NCBI GenBank assembly: GCA_013822015.1
Contig: PNJU01000006.1
Coordinates: forward strand, 71,231-135,230
Direction of reading: 5' to 3'
Source of the DNA: Candidatus Puniceispirillum sp.
GTDB lineage: Bacteria; Pseudomonadota; Alphaproteobacteria; Caedimonadales; UBA1908
DNA: 64,000 nt
How positions within the stretch are numbered: the stretch's first letter is position 1; each line of letters starts with the position of its first letter. This document shows positions 63,785 through 64,000 of the stretch, piece by piece. The notes under the pieces are model-generated. The model saw nothing but the letters and a program-made list of their open reading frames with translations, was not told the origin of the DNA and searched no databases. A program made the translations under genes and the position numbers.

Positions 63785-64000
63785 CTAGCTTTTACGACCC
63801 TTTGACGGCACCCCAGTCTCGGGCGCCTCTTTTTTGTGAAAGGCCTCCAGCGCCGCAATGGTTTTTGCCATGTCGTTCATGCTGCCCTCAGCTGAAAAGG
63901 GCATCAGGATCAGGTTGCCCTTGGCGCCCACCTCACGAATGGTATCAAACTGGTTTGTGGCAATGAGGGTGGCAATAATCATGGCATCGTCAACGCCTTC
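63785..64000 (-). CDS. C-terminal end of a probable SPFH/band-7 (paraslipin-like) protein, cut by window edge
   Basis: The frame is open to the right edge (EGVDDAMIIATLIATNQFD) and ends with a Lys-rich tail. IATNQFDTIREVGAKGNLI and LMPFSAEGSMNDMAKTIAAL fit the C-terminal region of alphaproteobacterial SPFH proteins (A-x-x-L-x-A-x-Q-Y ... GN-x-x-x-x-P). About 70 residues are visible. SPFH proteins organise membrane microdomains and often pair with an NfeD protease partner, which would lie outside the window. Confidence 0.5.
   Translation of the reverse strand, partial: EGVDDAMIIATLIATNQFDTIREVGAKGNLILMPFSAEGSMNDMAKTIAALEAFHKKEAPETGVPSKGRKS

Noticed and set aside
1..64000. CRISPR arrays, insertion sequences, prophage or rRNA
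   Set aside because: No regularly spaced repeats, transposase or phage-type proteins, or rRNA sequence were seen.

Overview
The window looks like the chromosome of a Gram-negative alphaproteobacterium. Supporting features are mipZ, the hemC/hemD/mitofilin-like/hemY block divergent from tsaD-gpsA, ctpA with a divergent polysaccharide deacetylase and rppH, murA with a DUF2948 gene, an NDUFA9-like reductase, and LPS genes (lpxC, kdsB, an MsbA-like exporter, an O-antigen-ligase-like protein). Several exported proteins carry eukaryote-like modules (F-box, cysteine-type leucine-rich repeats) or low-complexity regions. That suggests a host-associated lineage, for example a Holosporales/Rickettsiales-like symbiont of a eukaryote. 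This placement is inferred from gene content only.

Layout. 1-6.6 kb: end of nrdB, then a minus-strand block of exported proteins. It holds two F-box-like/LRR proteins, a large exported protein ending in a YoeB/Txe-type RNase-like domain, and a coiled-coil protein. The 3' end of nrdB is repeated as a fragment between the two LRR genes. 6.6-10.4 kb: a polyamine-type ABC transporter operon (potG-potH-potI) ending in mipZ. 10.4-15.6 kb: a 580-base non-coding stretch with a CtrA-like box, three small exported proteins, an MFS transporter, endonuclease III and the NDUFA9-like gene. 15.6-17 kb: tRNA-Met(CAT) and an F-box protein whose export signal lies in another frame. 17-24.9 kb: gpmI, then a tightly overlapping unit ctpA, deacetylase, rppH, kdsB, dcd, murA, DUF2948. 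25-31.7 kb: a proline-rich exported protein, an Atm1-type transporter and class II ribonucleotide reductase nrdJ. 31.7-38.1 kb: a LOG-family protein, two tandem acyltransferase-3 membrane proteins and two related exported proteins. 38.1-45.6 kb: an MsbA-like exporter, a DsbA-like protein, mlaA, mlaC, anmK, lpxC and a lipoprotein. 45.7-51 kb: sdhCDAB, an exported NagZ-like glycosidase and ubiG. 51-53.2 kb: three exported repeat or coiled-coil proteins. 53.3-64 kb: an RpiB-like isomerase, a dicarboxylate/amino-acid symporter, the heme block, tsaD-gpsA-EVE, an O-antigen-ligase-like protein, tatD, bioY and the end of an SPFH-like gene.

The housekeeping genes describe an aerobic cell (succinate dehydrogenase, ubiquinone and heme synthesis) with peptidoglycan recycling (nagZ, anmK), LPS, outer-membrane lipid transport (Mla), biotin and polyamine import, and two ribonucleotide reductase classes. 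The most unusual material is the set of exported proteins. The best candidate for an undescribed system is the 15-base-spaced gene pair at 5468-2103 (minus): an exported helical-repeat protein with a C-terminal YoeB-like nuclease domain, followed by an F-box/LRR lipoprotein. No CRISPR array, rRNA, insertion sequence or prophage was seen.
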